Source of the DNA: CAXBNV01 sp963977185
Lineage (GTDB): Bacteria > Pseudomonadota > Gammaproteobacteria > JAGOUU01
Length of the DNA stretch: 41,182 nucleotides
Assembly: GCA_963977185.1 (NCBI GenBank)
Contig: CAXBNV010000012.1
Coordinates: forward strand, 1 to 41,182
Direction: 5' to 3'
Shown: positions 8,872 through 17,791 of the stretch, piece after piece
Numbering within the stretch: position 1 is the stretch's first letter
How the letters are laid out: every line of letters starts with the position of its first letter
Notes under the pieces: generated by a model
Databases searched by the model: none
What the model was told of the DNA's origin: nothing
The model's input: only the letters and a program-made list of their open reading frames with translations
Program-made: the position numbers and the translations under genes

Positions 8872-10140
8872 TTATTTCATTATTTTTTTTATAACTGGGC
8901 CTAAAGTTAATCCTTGAACAAGCAGTGAGAATAAGACTACAACATAGGTCATTGTTAAAAGAATGTCTTTATCAGGGAAATCAGGAATTGATAAAGCTAA
9001 TGCTATAGAAACACCGCCTCTTAAACCTCCCCAAGTTAAAATAAAAATAGATTTAGAATCAAATTTTCTAAACTGATGCATTGTTAAGACTGGGAAGCTA
9101 ACGCTTATATATCTTGCTAATAATACACAAGGAACTATTGCTAAAGATATTAAAATCATATCTAGCTCATAATACATAAATAATACGGCAAAACCTATAA
9201 GAACAAATAAAATGGCATTAATTAATTCATCAATTAACTCCCAAACTCCTTCTAATCGTATTACAATACGCTCTGGCATTTTACCTTTTCTGAACATTGC
9301 ACCAACTATTAACCCTGCTATAACTATCGCTAATGGCCCTGACACATGAAGCAACTCTGTTGCAATACTGTAACCTGCCGTCACTAGAGTTAAGGTAAAT
9401 AATAAAGCAATATTTAGATCACCTACCCTTTTCATGAAATAACTCGCAACAAGACCTAAAACAACTCCAGTTGCAACACCACCAACAACTTCTCGTAAAA
9501 AAACTAAAATTAAAGACCCATAATTTAAATTATCAAATAAATTGTTAGAGTTATTTGTATTTAATTGACTACTTTCAATAATTCCAACTATAGTTGCAAA
9601 TAAAAAAATTCCAACCCCATCATTGAATAAAGCTTCACCAGTTATTTTCATTTCCAAAGAACGCTTTGCATTAACATTTTTTAAAATACCTAAAACGGCT
9701 ATAGGATCAGTTGGTGAAATCACCGCCCCAAATAACAAACAATAGATGAATGGCAAATCTATACCAAAAAATCCCAATACATATTTAGTCAATAACGCAA
9801 CTATTAATGTTGATATAAATACGCCAATTGTAGCTAAATTAATAATAACCCATTTAAATCTCGCCATCTGATTAACATTAATATGCATGCTACTGGCAAA
9901 TAAAATAAAACTTAACATATAACCTGTTACAGTCTTTGGAAAATCTATACTACTGAATACTTGAGCGACTGGTTTATCATAATGAAAGCCAAACTTACTT
10001 AATATAATTAAAATCAAAGATAAAACTAAAGTAACAAAAGTTATTCCGATTGAATCTGGAAGCTTAATAAATTTATAATTAATAAAAGCCGACACAGAAG
10101 TAATAGCTAATAAAAAACTAACAACAAACTGAAATGACAT
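8872..10140 (-). CDS. CPA1 family Na+/H+ antiporter (NhaP-like)
   Basis: This 422-aa integral membrane protein has about twelve transmembrane segments and no long cytoplasmic tail. Family motifs are visible: GAVISPTDPIAVLGIL, the acidic NDG motif in GEALFNDGVGIFLF, and TWGGLRGGVSIALAL. It would exchange Na+ or K+ for H+ across the inner membrane and support pH and ion homeostasis, relevant in an acidified vacuole. The ATG at 10140 follows AAGG by 5 nt. It lies 44 bases downstream of dnaQ in the same direction and is probably co-transcribed. Confidence 0.88.
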   Translation of the reverse strand: MSFQFVVSFLLAITSVSAFINYKFIKLPDSIGITFVTLVLSLILIILSKFGFHYDKPVAQVFSSIDFPKTVTGYMLSFILFASSMHINVNQMARFKWVIINLATIGVFISTLIVALLTKYVLGFFGIDLPFIYCLLFGAVISPTDPIAVLGILKNVNAKRSLEMKITGEALFNDGVGIFLFATIVGIIESSQLNTNNSNNLFDNLNYGSLILVFLREVVGGVATGVVLGLVASYFMKRVGDLNIALLFTLTLVTAGYSIATELLHVSGPLAIVIAGLIVGAMFRKGKMPERIVIRLEGVWELIDELINAILFVLIGFAVLFMYYELDMILISLAIVPCVLLARYISVSFPVLTMHQFRKFDSKSIFILTWGGLRGGVSIALALSIPDFPDKDILLTMTYVVVLFSLLVQGLTLGPVIKKIMK

Positions 10141-10184
10141 GTGCCTTATGCTCCTAAGTATATAAATTTATTTACTGATTAATT

Positions 10185-10913
10185 TCAATGTAAATCATCC
10201 CATAAATTAACTGTTTCATTATTATTTTTATTTAATAATTCTATAAAAGCTTCATGCTTTTCTAACTCGCTTTCTGATGCTTTAATAATAGTTAAGTTTT
10301 TAGGATATTTTTTATCTGATTTATCTTTTTCTATATTTAAATTAGTATTTAGTATACTCGAGTTATTTGTATCAGCAAATGCAAATTTTGTTTGTCCGCC
10401 TGTTATAGCTAAATAAACTTCTGCTAAAAGCCTTGCATCAAGAAGCGCTCCATGTAATGTTCTATTTATTGTACTAATATTATGTCTTTTACATAAAGCA
10501 TTTAGGTTATTTTTTTGACCAGGATAAAAATGCTTTGCTATTTGTAAACTATCTGTAATTTTACAGATATCTTCTAATTGAAAATTATAATCTAAAAGTT
10601 TTAACTCATTATTTAAAAATCCCACATCAAAAGGCGCATTATGAGCTATAAGCTCTGCACCTTTGATATAGTTTATAAATTGTTGCGATATGCCTTTAAA
10701 TACAGATTTATCTTTCAAAAACTCATTTGATATACCATGCACTTCAAAAGCGCCTTTATCAATATCTCTTTCAGGATTAATATAGTAATGAAAATTATTA
10801 TCCGTATATTTTCTAGAGATTAATTCAACACAGCCTATTTCAATAACTCTGTGGCCTTCTTTATAACTTAAGCCTGTTGTCTCTGTATCTAATAATATCT
10901 GTCTTTGAGTCAT
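10185..10913 (-). CDS. dnaQ: DNA polymerase III epsilon subunit (3'-5' proofreading exonuclease)
   Basis: This 242-aa DEDDh exonuclease proofreads newly replicated DNA within the Pol III core. Motifs: ExoI LLDTETTGL (residues 7-15), ExoII ELIAHNAPFDVGFL (about 88-101) and ExoIII RTLHGALLDARLLAEVY (about 151-167) with the catalytic His and Asp. The C-terminal 60 residues are polar and correspond to the tail that binds the alpha subunit. It begins 9 bases after rnhA in the same direction, so the two are co-transcribed here, whereas in E. coli rnhA and dnaQ are divergent. Confidence 0.95.
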   Translation of the reverse strand: MTQRQILLDTETTGLSYKEGHRVIEIGCVELISRKYTDNNFHYYINPERDIDKGAFEVHGISNEFLKDKSVFKGISQQFINYIKGAELIAHNAPFDVGFLNNELKLLDYNFQLEDICKITDSLQIAKHFYPGQKNNLNALCKRHNISTINRTLHGALLDARLLAEVYLAITGGQTKFAFADTNNSSILNTNLNIEKDKSDKKYPKNLTIIKASESELEKHEAFIELLNKNNNETVNLWDDLH

Positions 10914-10922
10914 ATTTTACTT

Positions 10923-11357
10923 TTATCTAATTTTAGTTGCAGCATTTCTTGCTAATTCATCAACTAACTCATTATACTCGTTGCCATTATGAGCTTTAAC
11001 CCACTCCCAAAGTACTTTGTGCTTTTTAGCATATTTATCTAATAAAATCCAAAGCTCTTTATTTTTCACATTTTTTTTATTGGCTGTTTTAAAGCCATTT
11101 TTTTCCCAATTCTTAAGCCATGTTGTTATACCATTTTTCACATATTGAGAATCCGTATGAAGAATAACTTCACATGGTTCTTTAAGTGATTTTAAAGCTT
11201 CTATTGCGGCTGTAAGCTCCATTTGATTATTTGTTGTATCACTCATTGATCCTGACAATTGCTTTTTGTGATCATTATAAATTAATAATACACCCCACCC
11301 ACCTGGACCGGGATTTCCCAAACAAGAACCATCAGTATATACTACTATTTTTTTCAA
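10923..11357 (-). CDS. rnhA: Ribonuclease HI
   Basis: This 144-aa enzyme cleaves RNA in RNA-DNA hybrids and removes R-loops and primers. The four catalytic acidic residues are visible: Asp in YTDGSCLGNPGPGGWG (about 9), Glu in NNQMELTAAIEAL (about 47), Asp in LHTDSQYV (about 69) and Asp in ELVDELAR near the C terminus. The conserved His of KAHNGN is also present. Length is normal for bacterial RNase HI. The ATG overlaps the stop codon of the methyltransferase gene (ATGA), indicating translational coupling. Confidence 0.96.
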   Translation of the reverse strand: MKKIVVYTDGSCLGNPGPGGWGVLLIYNDHKKQLSGSMSDTTNNQMELTAAIEALKSLKEPCEVILHTDSQYVKNGITTWLKNWEKNGFKTANKKNVKNKELWILLDKYAKKHKVLWEWVKAHNGNEYNELVDELARNAATKIR

Positions 11358-12079
11358 ACTTCATCCTTTTTTAATTTATCATAGTTATTTGGTTTAAAAA
11401 TATTTTTCTCATAATTAGGTTGAATAACACCACCTGGTATAATTTGAAACCTATCTTTCCAGCTACTACTCGATAAGATAGCTCCTGGCGTTTTTTTTTG
11501 CATTATACATATATAACTACGAGGTACTAACTGTAATATTTTGAAAATATTCAAAAATATATTATCAAAATAATAATATATTTTATAATCATTTATATAT
11601 TCATAACTTTTTAATAAAAATTCATTTCTTGCTTTTACAACATTTACTTTATACCTTCCCTTTAAAGAAGCATTAGAAAGCCTTAATAAACTATATTGAT
11701 TATATACAAAAAAAATAACATGACCATTAGGTCTTAATATCCGATCAATTTCATCAACTAATAAATTAAAATTATTAAATATTTCAAAACCATGATCAAG
11801 TATAATTAAATCAGTGCTCTCTGAAGGAATAGGTAATAAAGAAGAATCAGCATAAAAATATGAATTTAAATCTAATCTTTGTTGAAATTTTTTATCAAAA
11901 ATAGCAATTTTTAAGTTATTAATTATATCATCTAAGTATAGTAAATTATTAGAGCTAAAACTTATCTGTATAGCAAAATCATTAATATTTCTATTAAATT
12001 TTATATTAAACAAATTTTGTTCTAAAATCTTTGCTAATTTATTTTTTTCCGCTGTATTGAGCTTTTCTATAGATTTCAT
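11354..12079 (-). CDS. YafS-like SAM-dependent methyltransferase
   Basis: This 241-aa protein is recognised mainly from its methyltransferase core: SSLLPIPSESTDLIILDHGFEIF (motif II region) and EIDRILRPNGHVIFFVYN (motif III region), both characteristic of Methyltransf_11 proteins. The glycine-rich SAM-binding motif I is weak or missing, as is common in YafS relatives. In enteric bacteria yafS lies between gloB and rnhA; the same adjacency to rnhA supports this assignment. It is the first gene of the unit running through rnhA and dnaQ. Substrate is unknown. Confidence 0.7.
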   Translation of the reverse strand: MKSIEKLNTAEKNKLAKILEQNLFNIKFNRNINDFAIQISFSSNNLLYLDDIINNLKIAIFDKKFQQRLDLNSYFYADSSLLPIPSESTDLIILDHGFEIFNNFNLLVDEIDRILRPNGHVIFFVYNQYSLLRLSNASLKGRYKVNVVKARNEFLLKSYEYINDYKIYYYFDNIFLNIFKILQLVPRSYICIMQKKTPGAILSSSSWKDRFQIIPGGVIQPNYEKNIFKPNNYDKLKKDEV

Positions 12080-12158
12080 TATAAATCATAAACTTTATTT
12101 AGTTCAAAAACTTAACCTGTTAAAATTATATTATAGTAAATGATTATCTAATTATGTA

Positions 12159-12188
12159 TTGAATTTTAAAGCTTTTTAATGATAGAAT
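12159..12188 (+). promoter_or_regulatory. Predicted sigma-70 promoter for the lytic transglycosylase gene
   Basis: TTGAAT (12159-12164), an 18-nt spacer and TAGAAT (12183-12188) lie 28 bases upstream of the ATG at 12217 in the divergent intergenic region. Confidence 0.4.
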
Positions 12189-12216
12189 ACTGAGTCTTAA
12201 TTATTAAGTAACTAAC

Positions 12217-13344
12217 ATGAAAAAAACATTATATTCCCTCATATTAATTTTCATAGCTTTTATATCTGTTATAAACACATATGCCACTGAACAAAACCAA
12301 GACAATTTATGGAATCAAATATTACAGTCTTCAACTTGGGATAAACAATATCTTGATCAGAAAATAATAAACTCACCAATTATACAGAATGAATTAAAAA
12401 AAATATCTAGAAGCCCTGGATATTTTGAAACAATTAGCAAAAGAGCAGAGCCCTTTTTATATCATATTATCTCTGAGCTAAAAAAAAGAAGCATGCCTTT
12501 AGAGATAGCATTACTACCCATTCTTGAAAGCGGCTATAATCCAAAAGCCCACTCTCATAAAGGCGCTCATGGAATCTGGCAACTAATACCTAGCACTGCT
12601 AAATACTTAGGACTAAAAACTAATATTTGGTATGATGATAGGCGAAATATTCTGACTTCAACCGATGCCGCATTAAACTACTTAAACAAAATTAATAAGG
12701 AATTTAATAATAACTGGATATTAAGCTTGGCAGCTTATAATGCTGGCTCTGGAACTGTTCGAAGTGCAATACGTCGTAATAAAAAACAGAAAATTAGCAC
12801 TCTTTATTGGGATTTACCGCTACCTTTAGAAACCAAGAAATATGCACCTAAATTCTTAGCGATTCTAATAGCCTTAAAAAATCCGACTAAATACAATCAG
12901 AAACTACCTTTTATAGCTAATAAAAAATTCTTCTCAAAAGTCAATTTCCCCAAGCAAACCAATATATTGGCTGTAGCTAAAAAAAATAATATAGATACTA
13001 ATGTAATAAAAGTTTTAAATAACCATTATCCAAGATTTGTTACAGCTCCTCAAAGTCCAAATTTATATGGAACTTCATATGTATTAGTTCCTGAAAAACA
13101 TGATAAAAACATTACTAAAAATGTTAAAAAGCCAAGTTATAATAGAATTGTTAGTTACAATAAAAACACTGATAAATCTTGGTCAGAATATATAATAAAG
13201 CCAGGTGAAAGTTTAAGTAATATAGCCAAAAACTTAAAAATATCAATGACTGAAATAAAAAACATGAATAATATTATAGATATTCATAAAATTAAAACGG
13301 GTATGAAATTAAATATTCCTATCTCAACACAAATTATTAATTAA
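12217..13344 (+). CDS. mltD: MltD-like membrane-bound lytic transglycosylase
   Basis: This 375-aa exported enzyme cleaves the MurNAc-GlcNAc bond of peptidoglycan. A signal peptide lies at residues 1-24. The family 1 SLT domain (about 75-200) has the catalytic Glu in PILESGYNP (about 103) and the signatures GAHGIWQLIPSTAKYLGL and SLAAYNAGSGTVRSAI. One LysM peptidoglycan-binding domain closes the protein (about 325-372: YIIKPGESLSNIAKNL to MKLNIP), fewer than the two or more of many MltD proteins. No lipobox cysteine is visible at the signal peptide end. Divergence from yafS-rnhA-dnaQ matches the enteric mltD neighbourhood. Confidence 0.85.
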   Translation: MKKTLYSLILIFIAFISVINTYATEQNQDNLWNQILQSSTWDKQYLDQKIINSPIIQNELKKISRSPGYFETISKRAEPFLYHIISELKKRSMPLEIALLPILESGYNPKAHSHKGAHGIWQLIPSTAKYLGLKTNIWYDDRRNILTSTDAALNYLNKINKEFNNNWILSLAAYNAGSGTVRSAIRRNKKQKISTLYWDLPLPLETKKYAPKFLAILIALKNPTKYNQKLPFIANKKFFSKVNFPKQTNILAVAKKNNIDTNVIKVLNNHYPRFVTAPQSPNLYGTSYVLVPEKHDKNITKNVKKPSYNRIVSYNKNTDKSWSEYIIKPGESLSNIAKNLKISMTEIKNMNNIIDIHKIKTGMKLNIPISTQIIN

Positions 13345-13409
13345 AATTATTTACAGGCTATAAATATTTAAAATAAGGTTATTAACTAAAACACTAACTA
13401 AATTATATA

Positions 13410-13438
13410 TTGATTTTTTTAGTTACCTTAAGTATACT
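13410..13438 (+). promoter_or_regulatory. Predicted sigma-70 promoter for the apyrase gene
   Basis: TTGATT (13410-13415), a 17-nt spacer and TATACT (13433-13438) lie 32 bases before the apyrase ATG, giving a short leader. This suggests the apyrase is transcribed independently of the upstream transglycosylase gene. Confidence 0.6.
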
Positions 13439-13470
13439 GATGTCTTTAGAATTATTGCTTATTTCAAACA

Positions 13471-14673
13471 ATGGCAAAAAAAAACGTTTATTATATTTCA
13501 ATAACTTTCTTGCTATTTTTGCTTGTTGCAGCGTTAATTTTTTATAAACTTGCCCATTCAAATAACAATCTAAATACTAAGACCAGATATATTACAATTA
13601 TTGATGCTGGAAGCTCTGGCTCCCGATTATTTATTTATAAAATATCCCCACCATCACGTGAGTTCAAAAATCAAAACATTCCTATAATTACTGAAATAAA
13701 AATTCCAGACAATAAAGTAGAGCCTGGAATTTCAAAATTTGCTAATAATATTACAGATCTAGAACAATATATAAATCCTTTACTAAACAAAGCAAATAGT
13801 TTTTTTAAAAAAGCCAAAATTAGAACTAAATCTAAAGTCGATTTTTATATACTTGGCACAGCTGGCATGCGTTTGCTCCATAACCCAGAACAAAATAATA
13901 TTTATCAAAATTTAAATAATATAGTATCTAAAAGCAATAAATTTAATCAAATTATAACTAAAACAATACCTGGTGATTATGAGGGGTTATTTGATTGGCT
14001 TAGCGTTAATTATTATGAGAAAAATTTACAATTTAATAAACCAACAGCTGCAACTTTAGACATGGGTGGCGCATCAACTCAAGTAGCGTTTGCAACACAC
14101 ACTTATACAGACTTAGATAATACTTTTGAAATAGAGTTTGGCAATGCCCGCTATACTATTGTCAGTAAAAGTTTTTTAGGTCTAGGATTAGATGAATTTA
14201 GAAAAACTTTTACAGGAAATATTCGTAATAATGAAAATATTTGCAATCCAAATCCTAATTTTGATTTCAAATTATGTAAAAAAGACATAAAAAAAGAATT
14301 AAATAATTCACTAAAAAAAGATAATCCCTCAGCTTACTTAAGCTACCCTATTGAATCTAACATGAAGCTTATTGGTATCTCTGGATATTATTATAAATTT
14401 AAATTTTTTACTATTGATAAAATAAGTGAAATCCCTAAAAAAATATCTAATAAATGCATGTCTAACCTAGATGATTTTATTGATAATAATAAAAACAAAG
14501 ATCAGGTTAAATACTTATTATCCCACTGTTTTGATACGGCCTATATAGATACATTATTAGTACACAAATATAAAATACCAAAACTATATAAAAACTTTGA
14601 AGTTGCAAGTCAAGATGTGAGTTGGACTTTGGGTGCTGCTTTACTCTTTGCTACTCAAACTGATAGTAATTAA
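13471..14673 (+). CDS. GDA1/CD39-family nucleoside triphosphate diphosphohydrolase (apyrase)
   Basis: This 400-aa protein has all five apyrase conserved regions: ACR1 IIDAGSSGSR (about 43-52), ACR2 LGTAGMRLL (about 127-135), ACR3 PGDYEGLFDWLS with the catalytic Glu (about 170), ACR4 TLDMGGASTQ (about 195-204) and ACR5 WTLGAAL (about 384). An N-terminal hydrophobic segment (residues 7-27) is a signal peptide or anchor, so the enzyme faces the periplasm or is secreted. The family hydrolyses NTPs and NDPs to NMPs; it is mainly eukaryotic but known in Legionella, where it contributes to intracellular growth. A dedicated promoter precedes it. Role as a host-nucleotide scavenger or virulence factor is inferred. 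Confidence 0.9.
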   Translation: MAKKNVYYISITFLLFLLVAALIFYKLAHSNNNLNTKTRYITIIDAGSSGSRLFIYKISPPSREFKNQNIPIITEIKIPDNKVEPGISKFANNITDLEQYINPLLNKANSFFKKAKIRTKSKVDFYILGTAGMRLLHNPEQNNIYQNLNNIVSKSNKFNQIITKTIPGDYEGLFDWLSVNYYEKNLQFNKPTAATLDMGGASTQVAFATHTYTDLDNTFEIEFGNARYTIVSKSFLGLGLDEFRKTFTGNIRNNENICNPNPNFDFKLCKKDIKKELNNSLKKDNPSAYLSYPIESNMKLIGISGYYYKFKFFTIDKISEIPKKISNKCMSNLDDFIDNNKNKDQVKYLLSHCFDTAYIDTLLVHKYKIPKLYKNFEVASQDVSWTLGAALLFATQTDSN

Positions 14674-14695
14674 CTAGATACTCTATTTTATTTTT

Positions 14696-16264
14696 TTATT
14701 TTTTTACTAAAACAGCATAATCAAAGTAATTAGCAACTAACTTTTTGATGGCATCATCAGATAAAAATTCCACATCATAAATATTATTAACAAAATCAAA
14801 TCTTGATGAGTTTATTAAATACTTAAGCTTATAACTTTTTGTATACTTATTTTTATAAATCCCCCAAGATAAGTCTAAATTTGGCTGAATCCACGCCGCA
14901 ATTAAATCAGGACTATTTGCAAAAATATAATCTGGATTATATTTATTATGGCCGGCAACAAACTTTGGTCTTTTAAATTCCATTTTCCCAATATATTTAT
15001 TATTTAGACCTAACATATCTATCGTATATAATTCTGAATAATAAGGAACCTTACCTGCTGCATCAATAGCTAAAACTTTATTAGTATAATTCTCATGTAA
15101 AAAAATTCCTAAATTTATCCATGCATCATAACCTTTTTTTTGATAAGAAAACCTACCATCACTAAACATTAAACTAAAATTTAAAATTAATATAAATAAA
15201 ATAGCAATAATTTGTTCTTTATGGCTGAAATTTAATGATATTATTTTAATAAAATAATATATTCCTATTAATAAAATTGGCAATAAAAATCTTTCATGAT
15301 AAAAATCACCACCAATGAAAAGCAAATATAAAATCCAAAGCACAACAAAAATTAAAGGAAATGAAATATTGGTTTTCTTATATTTAAAAAGCTCTAAAAT
15401 TTTCATAACTAAACAAAAAATTATTGAAAAAACATAAAAAAACATTCCTTGGTTATAAACTAGATTATTTAAAAGATATACTATGCCTGATAAGAATCTT
15501 TGGGTTAAATTTCCTGAAACTTTTGCATAAAAAGTATTGGATATAATATCTTCATAATAAAAATATCTAAACAAAGTATATCCTGCCATGAATAAAACAA
15601 CATAACCAAATAAAATAATAATATTTTTTTTATTGTTTTTATCTTCTTTATCAAATTTACAAAAAAGATAAAAACAACCAATAAGAGGTAACAAGAAACC
15701 ATCAACTCTTGATAAAATTGCTAAACTAGATGCTATAATTAATTTTAATAAATAATATTTTGTATTAGATGATATAATACAATCCCAAAAAAAAACAAAT
15801 GCAAATAAAGATAAAATAGATCCAAGACCTGTTGTGACATGAGCCCATATAATAGGACTAGCAGCAACTAAATAAATGGCTAAAATTGAATGATTCTTGG
15901 TAAATTTATGTGATAATATTTTATAAAATAAAAGCTGAATACCGATAAGTAAACTAAAATTTAATATAACGCTATATAAATAAATATTATCTTTTCCAAA
16001 GAAAAAACCTGGTAATAATAATAGCGAATATAGAAAATTAGAGTAACCTTCTACATTATCACCATTAATATTAAAATATAAACCATTTCCTGAAAATAAA
16101 TTAAAAGCATATCGATAAGTAATAAAAGCATCATCCGTTCCATATGCATGCATACTTTTATATGGCCATGAATAACCATAATTATATTGCACATAAACCA
16201 TTATGGATGATAATAAAAAAGCTATTAATATATAATAATTAGTTTTTATATTACTTGTTCTCAT
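14696..16264 (-). CDS. Polytopic membrane glycosyltransferase, AftB/PMT-like (GT-C fold)
   Basis: This 522-aa protein has about ten to twelve transmembrane helices and a soluble C-terminal part. Near the N terminus it carries the GT-C signature DDAFITYRYAFNLFSG followed by VEGYSNFLY, matching the DDAFI-RYA-N-x-G-x-GL-FN-VEGY-NFLW pattern of arabinofuranosyltransferase-like and related polyprenyl-phosphate-sugar-dependent enzymes. It would add a sugar from a lipid carrier to an envelope acceptor on the periplasmic side. The acceptor (lipopolysaccharide, glycan or protein) cannot be deduced. The gene is divergent from the M20 peptidase gene and convergent with the apyrase gene, with only 22 T-rich bases between the latter pair. 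Confidence 0.75.
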   Translation of the reverse strand: MRTSNIKTNYYILIAFLLSSIMVYVQYNYGYSWPYKSMHAYGTDDAFITYRYAFNLFSGNGLYFNINGDNVEGYSNFLYSLLLLPGFFFGKDNIYLYSVILNFSLLIGIQLLFYKILSHKFTKNHSILAIYLVAASPIIWAHVTTGLGSILSLFAFVFFWDCIISSNTKYYLLKLIIASSLAILSRVDGFLLPLIGCFYLFCKFDKEDKNNKKNIIILFGYVVLFMAGYTLFRYFYYEDIISNTFYAKVSGNLTQRFLSGIVYLLNNLVYNQGMFFYVFSIIFCLVMKILELFKYKKTNISFPLIFVVLWILYLLFIGGDFYHERFLLPILLIGIYYFIKIISLNFSHKEQIIAILFILILNFSLMFSDGRFSYQKKGYDAWINLGIFLHENYTNKVLAIDAAGKVPYYSELYTIDMLGLNNKYIGKMEFKRPKFVAGHNKYNPDYIFANSPDLIAAWIQPNLDLSWGIYKNKYTKSYKLKYLINSSRFDFVNNIYDVEFLSDDAIKKLVANYFDYAVLVKK

Positions 16265-16326
16265 TTGTTAATTCCATAAATTATTATATAATGCATATTA
16301 TAATCATAACTGATATAAATAATTTT

Positions 16327-17787
16327 ATGGAACAAAATTTAGATATTACCAAAATTCAGAAATTTATAGATCAAACTTTTGATAAAAGTATCATTCCTGA
16401 ATTAGAAGCCTATATAAAGATTCCTTGTAAGTCACCTTTATTTGATAAAAATTGGCAAAACAATAAATATTTAGATAAGGCTGTAAAACAATTATATAAT
16501 TGGGTTAAAGCTCAAAATATTACAGCTCTTGAGATTGAGATTATAAATCTTCCCAACAGAACACCATTAATATATATAGAAATTCCTGCTAACTACCCAG
16601 ATAAAATTAATCATAACGAGACTATATTGTTATATGGCCATATGGATAAACAACCTGAATTTAATGGCTGGGATGATGATAAGTCTCCATGGACCCCTGT
16701 TATTCAAGATAATAAATTATATGGTCGTGGAGGAGCTGATGATGGTTATGCTATATTTTCGTCTATAACGGCCATTAAAGCTCTACAAGAGCAAAATCTT
16801 CCTCACTCTAGATGCGTTATTATTATTGAAGGTTGTGAAGAAAGTGGTAGCTTTGACTTGCCTTATTATATTGATTACCTAAAAGATAAGATCAAAGAAC
16901 CATCTTTAGTTATATGTTTAGATTCAGGTTGTGGAAACTATGATCAATTATGGCTTACATCTTCTTTAAGAGGCGTTATAAATTTAAAATTATCTGTAAG
17001 CTCTGTGACTGAAGGTATTCATTCTGGATTAGCAAGTGGCATTGTACCATCAAGCTTTAGAATAGCACGAATACTACTATCAAAAATTGAAGATGAAGAT
17101 ACAGGGTTCATAAAACCTGATTTTTTACACACTAAAATAGATTCATACTTTATAAAAGAAGCAAAACACGCCGCAGATACTTTAAAAAATAATGTTTATT
17201 CAGAATTACCATGGGCTAAAAATAAATTAAATAATACTATAGCTCAGCCAGTGATTAATGATCATACTGAATTATTATTAAATAGATCATGGAGACCTAC
17301 TTTATCAATTATTGGAGCAGAAGGCCTTCCTAACGCTGAATCAGCAGGTAATGTTCTTCGACCTAATACGACATTATTTTTATCTTTTAGAATTCCCCCT
17401 AAAATAAATGCAAAACAAGCGGCAATAAAATTAAAAAAATTATTAGAAGAACATCCGCCATATAACGCTAATATTAATGCAGATATTCTTACAACTGGTG
17501 ATGGATGGCATGCCCCACATTTAAGCAATTATCTTAAGAATTTAGTTAATGATACATCAAATTTAGTTTATAATAAGCCTGCTGTTTGTTGGGGTGAAGG
17601 CGGAACTATTCCTTTTATGGCAATGCTTGGTGAAAAATTTCCAAAAGCTGAATTTGTAATAACCGGTCTTTTAGGCCCTAAATCCAATGCGCATGGTCCA
17701 AATGAATTTTTACATATTCCTATGGCAAAAAAACTTACTTGCTCTGTTGCTAATTTAATTTATAACTTTTGTTTTAAAAATAAATAA
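16327..17787 (+). CDS. M20-family metallopeptidase (dipeptidase / deacylase)
   Basis: From the ATG at 16327 the product is 486 aa, a cytosolic di-zinc hydrolase. Metal ligands and catalytic residues are visible: His in YGHMDKQPE (about 104), bridging Asp in GADDGY (about 137), catalytic and ligand Glu in EGCEESGS (about 170), Asp in CLDSGCG (about 199) and the C-terminal His in NAHGPNE (about 454). The insert between 200 and 330 is the dimerisation lid. It resembles carnosinase/DapE-like peptidases that cleave small peptides for amino-acid supply. An upstream TTG at 16255 would extend the ORF, but that part overlaps the divergent gene and is not peptidase-like. The tus-like gene follows after 4 bases. 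Confidence 0.88.
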   Translation: MEQNLDITKIQKFIDQTFDKSIIPELEAYIKIPCKSPLFDKNWQNNKYLDKAVKQLYNWVKAQNITALEIEIINLPNRTPLIYIEIPANYPDKINHNETILLYGHMDKQPEFNGWDDDKSPWTPVIQDNKLYGRGGADDGYAIFSSITAIKALQEQNLPHSRCVIIIEGCEESGSFDLPYYIDYLKDKIKEPSLVICLDSGCGNYDQLWLTSSLRGVINLKLSVSSVTEGIHSGLASGIVPSSFRIARILLSKIEDEDTGFIKPDFLHTKIDSYFIKEAKHAADTLKNNVYSELPWAKNKLNNTIAQPVINDHTELLLNRSWRPTLSIIGAEGLPNAESAGNVLRPNTTLFLSFRIPPKINAKQAAIKLKKLLEEHPPYNANINADILTTGDGWHAPHLSNYLKNLVNDTSNLVYNKPAVCWGEGGTIPFMAMLGEKFPKAEFVITGLLGPKSNAHGPNEFLHIPMAKKLTCSVANLIYNFCFKNK

Positions 17788-17791
17788 TACA

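Noticed and set aside
16255..16326. N-terminal extension of the M20 peptidase from a TTG codon
   Set aside because: It overlaps the divergent glycosyltransferase start, is hydrophobic and unlike the family; the ATG at 16327 gives a normal N terminus.
17262..17528. Minus-strand ORF inside the M20 peptidase gene
   Set aside because: Antisense shadow with no ribosome binding site or recognisable domain.
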